DNA of 64,000 nucleotides from Acanthopleura granulata (lineage: Eukaryota > Mollusca > Polyplacophora > Chitonida > Chitonidae): positions 620,001 through 684,000 of the forward strand of contig JABBOT010000030.1 of NCBI GenBank assembly GCA_016165875.1, written 5' to 3'. This document shows positions 1 to 12,700 of the stretch, one piece after another. The position numbers were made by a program, and so were the translations under genes. Under the pieces are notes generated by a model. The model was not told where the DNA came from and made no database searches. It saw only the letters and a list, made by a program, of their open reading frames with translations. The stretch's first letter is position 1. Each line of letters begins with the position of its first letter.

Positions 1-688
1 CTTTCACCGAGAGCTGGATTTTTAATTTTTGGATAGCAGTGTATTGTTGCTGATTGAAAGAAAACTGGGTACATCGAGAAATAGCCACAATTTCTTCACC
101 TCAGAACATAGCTACTCAAGAAGCCACAGATGTCATTGTCTCGCAGTCTGGCATTTCGAGCATTTCTTAATAAAAATGACAAAACATTCAAACTTACTGC
201 CTTTTTATGAATCTGGGCAATTTCTATTATAACTGATCTCATTGTTGTTGTTGTTTTTCTTTCAAATCTGATGTACCTGAGGGGAAAACATAAGAACGAT
301 TGCTTGGTTTGTTGTGAACACTATTACATGATGTTGTCATTTAATTGTTAGAGTAAGAGTTTATTAGCCTTTAACATAATTACGTCATTGTTTATCGCAA
401 GGCATAGTTGATAAAACCGGTTCCAGGCTCTTCCTTATACGAAAGCAGAAGTCCCCGATACACAATTTGGCACAGAAACAATTGACATGTGGCATGTTAA
501 CAATGAAATTTACCCTGTTAAAGAACATTGCACGTAATATACAAACAAAATTGCGTCTTCAGATCTTTCGTCGAGTGAACTGGCGTCAAAAAAATGCTGA
601 CTAATCTAAGAATAAGGGCTATTCGAACAAGGCGGAAACACATCACGATATTGTCTTTTCACATGTATATGTTATACATCTTTTCTAG
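1..688. other. Intron sequence upstream of stalk exon D1 (copy 1)
   Basis: No coding exon is seen here. The stretch is paralogous to 43950-44669 in copy 3, which lies between stalk exons E' and D. From about 270 it also matches 5920-6245, the lead-in to exon D2. The window therefore opens inside the stalk region of copy 1, and its 5' exons lie to the left. Confidence 0.6.
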
Positions 689-766
689 ATATTTCTCTCC
701 CGACGGTGATAACAGCTCCTGGCGAGAATAACACAGAACGCCAGGGTGTTGCACCACCTATAGAAG
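689..766 (+). CDS. Copy 1 stalk exon D1
   Basis: Acceptor TTTTCTAG, donor G|GTAATT, 78 nt, phase 1-1. It encodes a Thr/Pro-containing linker starting DISLPTVITAPGENNT. Equivalent exons of the same 78-nt length lie at 23684 and 44670. The donor is GTAATT where the paralogs have GTAAGT, so it may be weaker. Confidence 0.6.
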
Positions 767-3700
767 GTAATTCATAATATCAGGGCATGGTTTCACCAAT
801 CTCGTGTGTATTCAACGAGAAAATCATTTGGAGTTTGAATAAATGAAAGAATGAATGATTATGGCTTAACGCCACATCGGCAATATCTCAGCCATATCGT
901 GTCGAGAACAAGGTAAAACCACGAGACGCTCCAGGTTTTCGATAGGGATGTGAGAACATTAAAAACAAACCAAAAACGTACGGACATGATTAAAATCAGG
1001 TAAGAAAACCAAAACAGCTAAAACTCGGAAACCAGCATATTAAGGAAGTTTTATGACGAGTATTTATGAAATAAAATTTCTATTTTATGATACAGGCCAA
1101 TGGCCTTCAAATATCTTATGACAGCGTCGCCAGCAATGCTGTCAAACAGATTAAATATAGAGTTTACTGTGTAGAATCTTTGCCGCACATGGGCAAAGTC
1201 TACACAGTCAGCCAGGATATGTTTGATGCCGCATTCAGCACCACATCCAACACACTCGGGAGCACTGCTCCCATTCAGGATAAAATTGTGTGTTAGAGGA
1301 GAATGCCCAACACGGCATCTTGTTAAAACCACTTGGTCTCTACGAGACATACCCAGTGCATAAGAGTTATGGCCAATGACGGGGTGAATAGCGTGCAGTT
1401 TATTACACACCTGTACGTCTCATTCATCCTGCTAAAGGCGACGAATATACTTAAGAATATTAGATTTAAAGTCAGTATATGGGATTTTAACTTTTGATAC
1501 GGATTTATTTAGGGCAGCCTTTGCCTCCCTGTCCACGACTGTGTTTCCATGGATACCAAAATGGCTTGGTATCCAACAGAATATAATATCTTTGTCTCTT
1601 TTAATCAATTTTCTATGTAAGGCTAAAATTTGCAGAGTAAGCGGGTTTTTAAATTTATTATCCTGCGTTGCCAAAAGGCAGGAGAGCGAGTCACTGCATA
1701 TCATTGGCCTCTGGACACGCCCAGAGGAAAAATATGATAAGACCAGGAGTATAGCCCTAGCTTCTGCCGAAAAGATACACGATGAAGACGGAAGACGAAG
1801 AGAAGAGACCCGCTGTTCTAAGACAGCCGCAGCCGCAACCCTGTCCCCATCCTTCGACCCATCAGTGTATATAAATTTATAATTTAGATAATTAGCCTTA
1901 ATTTCAGCAAAAGCTTATTGAATTATCAAAGGATTTGTATTGGATTTATTATGTTGACGTAGAGCAAATATTAGTTTAGGTTGTGGAAGAAGCCAGGGAG
2001 GAGACTCCGGAAAAGATTCCGGGGCTATCTCCTCTAGCTTGATGTTAGATTCCACAACATCGTACCGTATACGAAGACAAACGGAGGGATCTTGTTAGGA
2101 CATTTAGTGTATTTGTCTGATGGATGAAAACACAGTCGTAGGCAGGGTTTGTTGAGTGAGCTTTAGGCTTTGTTGCATATTGAAGGCTGCGTTTAATACG
2201 TCGGTTATATAAAGAAGGCTCATATGCTTCCACGTATAAACTCTCTACTGGTGAGGTTCTAAAGGCACCAAGGCTGAGAGTCAGACCTTGGTGATACACC
2301 GGATCCAACATTTTAAGATATGACTTCCTAGAGGAACCATAAATGATGGACCCATAGTCCAATTTAGACCTCACCAGAGAACGATATAAATTAAGTAAAA
2401 CAGATCGGTCAGCACCCCAATCGGTGCTAGACACGACCTTAATTATATCGAGAGACTTTGTACATTTAGCTTTAAGCGTTTTCATGTGAGGTATAAAAGA
2501 TAGTTTACTATCAAATATAACCCCTAAAAACTTATTTTCCCCAACAATCTTCACTGGTTCACCACAAAATTTAAGCTCAGGGTCCAGATGAAGTTACACT
2601 TTATTACAGAAATGCATACCGACGGTTTTAGACGTAGAAAATCTAAAACCATTGGTAACTGCCCATTTCTCGATCTTCTTCAGACAAAGCTGCAGTTGCA
2701 GCTCGATGTTATTCATATTTTTCGCCCGGTAGCATCTCAGAAAATCATCTACATATAAACAACTCTCAGTACCAGATGTTAATGTTTGGGACAAGCTATT
2801 AATTTTTATCACTTTTGGTGAAAGGATACTGCCCTGGGGTACACCCATCTCTTGTTCATAAGAGTTCGAAAGAGTGGACCCCACCCGTGCCTTAAAGTGA
2901 CGTAGGCCTTTTCAAGCTCAAAAAATACTGACACCACATGTTCATTATTAATAAATCCATCGCGGTTAAAACTTTCAAGTCGAACAAGGTGATCCACTGT
3001 GGATCTACCTTGACGAAAACCACATTGGATATTACATAGTAACTTGTTGGTTTCAAGAAACCAAACAAGTCTATCATTTATCATTCGTTCCATAGTCTTA
3101 CAGACGCAACTGGTAAGAGCTATGGGACGGTAATTATTTGGATCAGTATGATCCTTACCCGGTTTGGGAATCGGGATAATGCATGCCTCCCTCCATGAAG
3201 CTGGAAAATTACCAGTTATCCATATATCATTAAGCAAGTCCAAGAGAGTCTCAAGTGGTTCAGGTGGTAAATGGTTCAGAAATTTATAATACACGTTATC
3301 AGGACCACATGCAGTATCATGTGCCTTTTTCAATGCAGTTTTTAGTTCTTCGATATTAAAAGGAAGATTATAATCTTCCAAGTTTTTAGAAGAAAAGGGC
3401 AATTTAATTTTCTCCTTCTGGATTTTAATATGCTGAAAATCTGATGTATAATTCTCAGAAGAAGATTTTTTAGAAACTGACTCGGCTACTTTATTTGCTA
3501 TATCGGATGGAGAAGTTAGTATCTTATCTCCATCTTTCAAGTGCTGGACTTTTGCTTTATTAATTTTGCCCTTAAGGCTCTGAACCCTATTCCAGACCTT
3601 ACGCATACGTGTTTTTGACGTCATGCCTGAAACGAAGTTCCGCCAACAAGATCGTCTCTTGGACTTGAGTAATCGGCGAGCCTTAGCTCCCAAAATACGA

Positions 3701-6700
3701 ACCTGGTTTAAATTATTATCAGTAGGACAATGATTGAACTTGCATTCAGCCCTTTTACGGTCCTTCATTGTCGTACCAGAGTTTACCTTTTGATTTTGGA
3801 CTGGTCGAGGTCTTAGGGATAGTTCTATCTGCAGCTCGTAATATAAGCTGATTAAATTTAAATATAGGGTCATCTGTTGCATTGAGAATATCTCAAATGC
3901 CATCCAACCTGCTTGATCGAACTTCCACTTAGCTACACGTTCTCAAGAATTAGAAGTGAGATGCTCTAGGATAATAGGAAAATGGTCACTGCAAACAAAG
4001 ATCCTCATTCACTCTCCAAGAAAAATCCAGGAGAAGTGATGGATTGGTGATAGTGAGATCGATGGCAGAATAAATGCCATTACCCGGATGTAAATGAGTA
4101 TTACAACCATCCTTGAAATAACACAGTTCCTCCTTGGTTAAAAAATCTTCTACTACCCTGCCCTTATTTTTTATGTTGTTACTTCCCCATAAAGGGCTAT
4201 GGGAATTGAAATCGCCCATTATTATGAACGGTGTAGGTAATTGTTCTTTCAAATTATGTAACTGTAAAGCTGACAAAGAAGTGTTCGGAGGAATATAGAC
4301 CGAACACAAAGTGACTGTCTTAGACAATGAAAGACGAACGGCCACAGCCTGGAGCTCTGTATCCAGAGTGTGGATAATATTATCATTTATGAAGATAGAG
4401 GAGCCGCCTGCAGCTTGCTCTTCTCTGCGACAAAATGTACAGTAAAGTGAATAATTTTTGAGAGTTATTTTATCTTTGTCAGATGTCTTCAGGTGAGTTT
4501 CCTGAAGACAAACGGCAATAGGATTTAATGATTGGACCAGCTGTGTTATTTCAATAAAATTAACCTTAAGACCTCGACAATTCCACTGTATAATTTTGTC
4601 GAAGGTAGACATAACGGAGGGAGGCGTATAGGAGATTTGCCTTTATGTTTGGATCAAGGACGACCCTTCATTGGAGATCGGCTGGAAGATCTCCCTGGTG
4701 CGGGTGATGCATCCATCACATCCGCATCTGATTTTGAAGGGACAACGTCCTCCAACGATCCAAACCTGTTAAATGTTTGGACAGGATCTCTTGTGGCCTT
4801 AGACAGACGTTCTGTTGGGCCGGTGGGTTTACTGGTTTTAATATTACTGCTTGGAGGTGTATTTTTGGACTTGTTTTTGTCATTATGATTTTTAGAGGAC
4901 TGAGGTTCGGGTTTATCAGTTTGTTTTACATTGTTTACTGCTTTTATTTCTTGTACTGAGGTGGTCTGGGTTGAACAAGAGTTCCGGACAGGTTGAGTTA
5001 AAGGTTCAAAAGAGATCGAGTTAGGTTTGTCGTTTCCAATGGGCCAAGTCAAGGAAGTTTGACAGATGTTGCAGCCCGCTTGACTACATTGGCAAACGAT
5101 GTCTTCGGTGATGTAGTAGAAACCGAGGCCAATTTGCGGGCCTCCTGATAGGAAATGTTGTTTTTAGTTTTTAAATTGATTATTTGCTTTTTCTTTTGCG
5201 ATGCCTGAACCTGGGTATACCCAGCAGGAAAGACACCAGAGATTCCACATAGGGTATAGTCAAATAGATTTCCTTAATATGCACACCCCATTCCCCACCC
5301 GAGCTCCTCCATCACCCACCCAATGAAGGACGTTGCACATTAGACACGAACTACTTGATTGAGATTACAGCCACCGTCTCAAACGCAATCCCACGAGCGA
5401 AATTTAAGAAAAAATCATTTGTTCTCTAAAGAGTGTTGATATTGAGAAACTTTGGAACCACGCAGAGGCAAGGCGTGATCAGCCGATTGATCGGAGCGGG
5501 TCATCCGACCGCCCGTGTTTGGAGAAGTAAGGGTCGAAGGGGAGTGTTGGGCCTGAGGATCTCGCAAGATCAACCCGCCCTCAGCCACCAAGATGCCGTC
5601 CTCCCCCATCACGGGTCGCAATCGACGGCAAACAGGTTGCCCCTTTTAGTCGCCTTGTACGACAAGCCCGGAGAGGCTGTGGAACTATTCTGTTCACCGG
5701 ATCCACACGGGAGAGCCCTAGGTTAGTTGCCTCGTACGACAAGGTTGCCTAGAGAACTGGGGCCCTATTCTTTTCACTCCCGGGAACCCCATGGGGGTTT
5801 GGAGTTTGATATAACTGTGGCCAACATGGTGACATGACTATCATGATGCATTTAAGAAGTCAGTGGAAATGTTCAAGATGATCTTGCAATGATAAGCCAC
5901 CCCTTTGTGTGCTTTGGTATACCTGAGGGGGAAACATAAGAACGATTGCTCTGGTTTGTCGTGAACACTATTACATGATGTTGTCATTTAACTGTTAGAG
6001 TGAGAGTTCAATAGCCCTACGCATAATTACGTCATTGTTTGTCGCAAGCCGGTATGTGGCATGTTAACAATGAAATTTATGCTGTTAAAGAACATTGCAC
6101 GTCATATACAAACAAAATGGCGTCTTCAGATCTTTCCTGAGGTCAAAAAAATGCTGACTAATGTAAGAGTAAGGGCTATTCGAACAAGGTGGAAACACAT
6201 CACGACATTGTCTTATCACATGTATATGTTACACATCTTTTCTAGATATTTCTCTCCCGACGGTGACAATTGCTCTTGTCGAGAATGTTGCACCACCTGT
6301 AGGAGGTAAGTCATAATATCATTGCGTGCTTTCACCAAACTCGTGTGTATACAACGGGAAAATCATTTGGAGTTTGATATGACTGTGGCCAACATGGTGA
6401 CATGATTATGATAATGCATTTAAGAAGTCAGTGAAAAATGTTGTGTACTGCGGTAGTACGAATAAATGAATGATTGAATAAATGATTATGGCTTAACGCC
6501 ACGTCGACAATATTTGAACCATATGCGGAGAACACGTTTGAACCGGGAAGTATTGAATGATTTTCGACGTAATGATAACATTCAAAACCAAATAATGTAG
6601 ATTAACATTTTTCAAACCGGAACAAAGCAGCACACCTCGGTTAAAAATCGGTGATGTTATCAGATAAAATATAAATGAATACTTTACATGAAAAACAATT

Positions 6701-9700
6701 GTGCACAAATTCGCACATTAACAGTGCATGTGTATAAGTGGTACACAATTCGCAAATCACTGATACACAAGCCACTGTGGACGTATTGCAAAAGTTACAA
6801 CAATTATGTACTGCAGGTACAATAAATTATGTGCGTGTGCAGTTTTGCACCAATAATACGTTCCACTCGTACACAGAGTACAAGACATGACCGAGTTAAC
6901 CTCTGGTTGATGTTATGTTACAAGCCGAACATGGAGCAGAATACCGTTGACCTGCCCCATTCTATAATGTTCAAGTTGATCTAGCAGTGATAAGCCACCC
7001 CTGTGTGTGTTTGGGTGGTTGTACACCAAGTGCTTCAGACATGGCCTGCCTACACTACATACATATTCAGCTCACTCTGCTTTATCATCCATATTCCTTT
7101 CTCTCGGTTCCGTGGTTTCCTGCACCACACATTTGAAATGTTCTTAGTTCAACGTTAAACCCCACTGGAATATATAAATAAGACATTACATTACATGTGG
7201 TATTATGTGGATGGCTTTTGTCATGCACTGACACGCACTAAAGCTGGACAAACATTACTATGGAAAACATTCTGAACAATTAGGTTAAATTCAGTTTCCA
7301 GTTGCGAATTTCACTTTATTTAGAACGTTCTTCATTCTCCAAAGTCCACATGTGTGGATTGGTATTGGTATGACACACGATAACACCCTTTTAGTTGAAA
7401 GGCATAGAAAGAGTAAAAGATTAGAAACATCAGGTTATTGTACAGTTCTTCAGAAGAAAAATGCTGCAAAAATAGCGCAAAATGTGCCTAAAACTACAAA
7501 AAAAGAAATAAGTCTCTTCGATTTAACCATTTGCCGCCCATAATATGCTTTCCTGATATCAGTTTGGGAACAATTCCTTGATGACCATTTATATTTCTTT
7601 GATCCTTACTTAGGAAACACTACAATACTCCAATACGCAGTATTTCAAAGCTGTATTTTATGATTTAAATCCTGAGTGCGTGTGAAATTTTCATCCTGAA
7701 TCTCACATCCAGACGAAGGATTAAAACATCCGTCATACTTTTGTCAAATTTCAAGAGAATATCCAGTTCAGTGTCCCCTCTTTTTAAATAACCTAGGCCG
7801 TAAGAAAGTATGCTTTTCACAAATTTTGCTCGAAACAGCATTTTCTTTATAGACCGAGGTTGTTGCCTATTTGTTGTTATCAGATTCCTATGTTGTTGGC
7901 TGCATTTCACAAATCATTTCAAATTGTAGACGCACCGATTTGCCATTGCCTGTAATCATTATGAAATGATCCTTGAGTATACTATTAAATTCACTTCACG
8001 ATATGGCGACCCTTTGTGGCATCCGGCTTTCATTCTGTGTAAGTCTTGCAGTTTGATGCATTGTGGTTTCTTAATAAAGAAAAAACAGTTTAGTAATTTA
8101 GCGATTCACACCCATGGACGCTTGTCCAGTATAAGTGATGTGTTTCTGAAAAAGTACGAAAAAATTTGTTTTGTATTAAAATGGAATAGTTCATTGTTCC
8201 ACAAGGAGCATCGAAAGTCAACGAAGGCATTCATTTACTGATGACTGCCACAAAGTTTGAACTATTTAACCACCTTATTTTTTTTAATGGGAATTTTATC
8301 TTAGATATACCATGTTCTCACTAGGTTAATTTTCATAAGATGATTCAAATTCGACAAAGACAGAAACACAACGCGACTTTATCATACATGTATAACATTT
8401 GTATGTTTTGCATCTTCTTTTCTAGATTATTATTCGACAACAGCTCCTACAACCTCTCCCCGCACTAGTACACAGCAGAAGAATGCTGTCACGACTGAGA
8501 TTGGGGGTAACTTAAACAGACAAATGTCTTGTCAGTACCCTGGTGTATACAACGTGAAATCACCTTGAGGTCGATTAGTGAAATTAAAAAAGTAATAACA
8601 AAGATTCCAATTGCAGCAACCGGACTCTTCAAAGTCATCAAGACCGGGTTATATTATCTGCTTTTATTATAGGTTCGGCATTTGAAGGAATTTTGCTCTG
8701 ACTGTGATAATTATCAATTGGGCTATCACCGAGAGTTGGATTTTTATTTTTTGATTGGAGTGTATTGTTGATGATTGAAAGAAAACTTGGTACATCGAGA
8801 AATAGCGAGTTTCTTCACATCAGAACATGGCTACTCAAGAAGCGTCAGATGTAACCGTCACTCAATCAGGCATTTGAAGCATTTCTTAATAAAAATCTAG
8901 GTAAGCAGATAATAATTTACTCACGCATCAACGAAGTGGAGTTGACCGCAGTTTTGAACCAGAAAACAGTATATGGTTATCGAGAAAATGAGAACATGCT
9001 AAAGCAAAATAAAACTGACCGACGACTTTAATATATATAATGTGAAAGGAAGTATATCTTACGATACAATTCGATATATTTGAAATAATTATTGGGCGAG
9101 TCTTCGCAAAGTGTACGTAGTCACCCAGGATATATTGGCAACGAATATACTGAACGTTAGCTCTAAATTCAGCACACTGGATCTATGCGATAGATATCGA
9201 TTTTGAACACCACCTTTTCGCCTGTCCCCTGTCACCGACTGTATTGGGGAAAAGAGTCCGGACTTGTTTAGCTCCCGATATCAGGCTAGATTAACATGCA
9301 TCAATCACATTACTCACGCCATCAAATTATCTCTCTACGGTATACTTGAGATGTTCTCGGTGTGGTGTTAAGCTAGAATAATGCTGATCTGCATCCCCAG
9401 CGAAAAAACAGCAACCCTTGCTGGCGAACCCTTGGTCTTATGTCCTTAATCCGTGACCAAACCAACACGATGTACTACTAATGGTGAACTCCACATTGAT
9501 AAAATAAAGGTTGCATGTTTACACCTATCCGTGAACAATGCGAAAACACCCAGTCTGAGATTAAATGGTATGTCCTGTTGTAGATTTCACGCCTACAGTT
9601 TCAACTTCAAGGATACCACCACCAACAACAACAGGGGCAAGACCTGGGTTCTTGACGTCCACTAGCGTGGCTGTTACTGAAACGAGTAAGTTAGAAATTA

Positions 9701-12700
9701 GTTGAACTATGAAATTAATGGCACGACATGAATGTCATCATATGTTGTAATCAGAACAGCAAAGGGTATGTTTTTAACATCCATGTGTTTTTCCTTTCCG
9801 GTACATTCTAAGCTGAAAGCTTTGCATTTACAATGGCAAAAAAATTTTTATTATCTATAATTGTACAGAATGTAGCAATGTGTGGGAGCAGGCTGACTGC
9901 AAACTTGATTTGTTAGGTGTTACATATTACAAGGTTTGGGGTTTTTTTCTGTACTGTAAAGCTGAGATCGTGGTTCATTGCCGTCGATGAAACTCTATCT
10001 ATGAAATGTAAAATGGACACGCTGACTTTTGAAAACAGCATTCCTGGTGTGCATGTAATCCGTTATGTGTTGAGTTTTATGATATCGTGATTCTACATTG
10101 ATTATATTAGTAGTGTAATTCTCTGTGTGTACATGTATCGTTCCCACTAACGATAGTTTTCCATTTTTTTTTTGTTCTTGTGTTCTGATTTTTTCATTTT
10201 TTTTCGTTGCATTTTTTTTACCATAACTGAATTCAGTTCTGTTTGCGATCTTATCTTTTGCGGGTTTAAAGTACTTAATAAAATGGCACAAGTGGCGTGT
10301 AAGCGAGAATAATCGCGTTTAATTCCATCCATGTCAAACGATACAAACATCTTTCCTAAAGCCCACCAGAGAATGAAATAGAAAAAACAAACCCATTTAA
10401 TTCCACTATTTAAAGTGTCAAATAAGGTAGGCATATCCTGGCATGATTTGGGCCGTCCCTTGGGACGATTGTTTCATAATGTTTTCTCCAATGCTGGATG
10501 TTTAGAATTCTACGGCTGCTTAAGCATTTCACAACAAAGTCGATATGACTTTCACACTAAAAGCATGACTAATACTGAAAGGACTTGTTATGACGTTCAT
10601 ATGCACAGAGAAACTTCGTCATAGTGTTACCCTACTTTCATGATGTTTGAGAGTTTTCCAGTGCCCTGTTTATATTGTTTCAGATCCAGATTCTACATCT
10701 CTCGTCATTGGAGTAGCGATAGGACTGGGATCAGCCTTTTTGTTGTCTGTCATTATTATTCCTGTGATTTGTATCATGTGAGTAGAAAACAAGTCACATT
10801 CTAAACCAACATAATTTATCAAACATTATAAAATGGCCTTATTTCTAAATTTTAGTCCATTTCTGACTTCATTCAAAACTGTGTACTCGGCACAGTCCTT
10901 AGTATTTTGTGCTATAAAACCTGAAATTTTGATTTATTTGTCTTAGGTCAACATTTATGAGTTGGTATCGTACTTCAGAAACGTGTTTCAAATTTTGACT
11001 TCAATGTACGTCACTAACGACCGTGGAATCGGCCCTTGAGCTTGTCCTACGCCGTCCTTCACATTTACTACGTCACCCATCGTGTTAAAAGTATTTAAAG
11101 TGCAAACGATTGCAAGACATTACACTTCGGTATTATTCAAAGAAGAAATTTGCAGAAAGTTACTATTAAAAGGTCCGTCCATAACTTTGTCCTAGAATAT
11201 CAGAAATATATTAATGAAATCCTCTCCAAGTGTCGACACTCAAACCTGTATATAGATATGATTGCCACAATTATGCTACAGTATGATTTGTCTTACATGT
11301 GTGAGGATGCTATGTAGCCGCTGACTTTGGGTCATAATGCTCAAAATATTTCCTTCACTTCACTTGTCACATAGGAATACACTCTTCTTGGTATTCAGTA
11401 GTTTGCAAAGCATTCGTGGCTATCATTTGTGACTGAATGGCGTGATGCTATCACCCAACAACCAATGATATTGATCAATTCTATATTAGTTTTTCAGAAA
11501 AATGCCCCAAAATAATTTTGTTTGTTTTCATTATACTGTGGAATAAGACTTTTCAATAACACTTTTCAAAAACGCTCTTCACTTCCGTAGTGTGGTTCTC
11601 TCCTTTAAAGGGAGTGTGTGTGGGGTGGGAGTGTGTGTGGGGTGGAGTTGGGTGGGGTTGGGTGCGTTTGGGTGGGATGGTTTTGATGAATATTGGAGTG
11701 CCTCTTACCAATGCAGTTGGTGTGAGTTCAAGTTCAGTGCTGGCTTGCTGCCTCCAGAATCGTACGTGTGGAGGTCTGCCGGCAGCCTGCGGATGGTCAT
11801 GGGGTTTGACAGGTTTCCTCCCACCATTGTGCCAGCCGCCGTCCTGTCAGTGAGATGTACCCATCAATAAATAAGACAATAGTGCCAAGGTGACCAAATC
11901 CAATCCATTTGTGGTTGGATCGGCTGCGGCTTTAAGTCAGGAGGCTGGTGAGATACCTGTCAACGGGTGTTGGTTTATTCTCGGTACTCCATTATCGTAT
12001 GCCTGGGAGAAAAAACTAAGCAATATTAGTCCGGCAAAAACCAAACCAATAAGTTATGGGAAGTTCTGCTTGGAGTAATTCTATGCCTGTGATGTCTAAT
12101 AAGTTACATTTTACACCACTGCATTTTTTTGCCTAACTTTACTGAACCCATGGAATTGTTATTTCCCCACATGAGCAGTTAGAATAAAACTCTGGGTGAC
12201 ATAATAACTCGGATAACATTTAGCAACTACCACTCTGTCGGCATTCATCTGACTTTACTATCTGTTTGCTGTCGTGTTTTATATTATGTCTGTTGTGTAC
12301 ATGTGTGAGGTTTAAAAGCCAGCTTTTTCAGACACCTTAGCTTTCCCAAACAGCAGAAAAGCTGGATTGATCATGTCGGCCGATTAAGGTGTTTTTATCT
12401 CCGCAACTATTCATTGATGAGGACACGGGTTCGAAACCACTAAAACCTTATTCAGCTGCATTGCGTGAGACGGAAAGCTTGAGCTCTCGTTTACTTTGCA
12501 CATAAACATTGATGGCCCTTATTTTTGTCAAAAATTATTGAAACAACCTTTGAACCCCATTTAAATATTTTTAAATACAGGAGACGCCGACGTTCAAGGG
12601 CAAAGAATCAAAATGAAGCTGCTGGACAAAATGCACATCCCAGTCAGGTCGGTGTGGCTTCACAACAGCGGACCAACATGAGCGACCTTTACAGCCAGGT

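Larger units (their letters stand above)
839..5797 (-). mobile_element. Degenerate jockey/I-type non-LTR retrotransposon (LINE)
   Basis: The element is about 4.96 kb on the minus strand, flanked by a 12-bp target-site duplication. Reading 5' to 3' on the minus strand it holds a 5' leader, the C-terminal part of a gag-like ORF1, an AP-type endonuclease, a reverse transcriptase, an RNase H and a Cys/His C-terminal motif. The 3' end is a short ATTCATTC-type repeat tail rather than poly(A). The order EN-RT-RNase H is known for I/Nimb and related groups; I cannot assign the clade further. Frameshifts, stops and an internal deletion in the RT make it inactive. ORF1 lacks its N-terminal part, so the copy is also internally shortened. 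It sits antisense in the intron between stalk exons D1 and D2 of copy 1. Confidence 0.9.
6306..8425. other. Copy 1 intron D2-E with LINE 3' relic and SINE-like repeat
   Basis: No exon is seen. It contains a LINE 3' remnant (about 6461-6650) and a SINE-like repeat (6975-7197). The rest is unique intron that is paralogous to 24170-25769, 42460-43671 and 45150-46758. Confidence 0.6.
10778..12580. other. Copy 1 intron G-H
   Basis: Contains a G-rich tract (11618-11680) and a head-truncated SINE (11693-11878). The rest is paralogous to 29302-31093 and 50288-52078. No exon seen. Confidence 0.55.

Noticed and set aside
6493..6708. Minus-strand open frame over a LINE remnant (also at 23884 and 44935)
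   Set aside because: Falls in LINE 3' untranslated sequence and adjoining intron. No similarity to ORF2 protein.
11590..11870. Overlapping open frames over the G-rich tract and SINE (also at 30045-30403 and 51030-51388)
   Set aside because: Coding appearance comes from low-complexity G-rich repeats and a SINE. The frames differ between paralogs and no splice signals fit.
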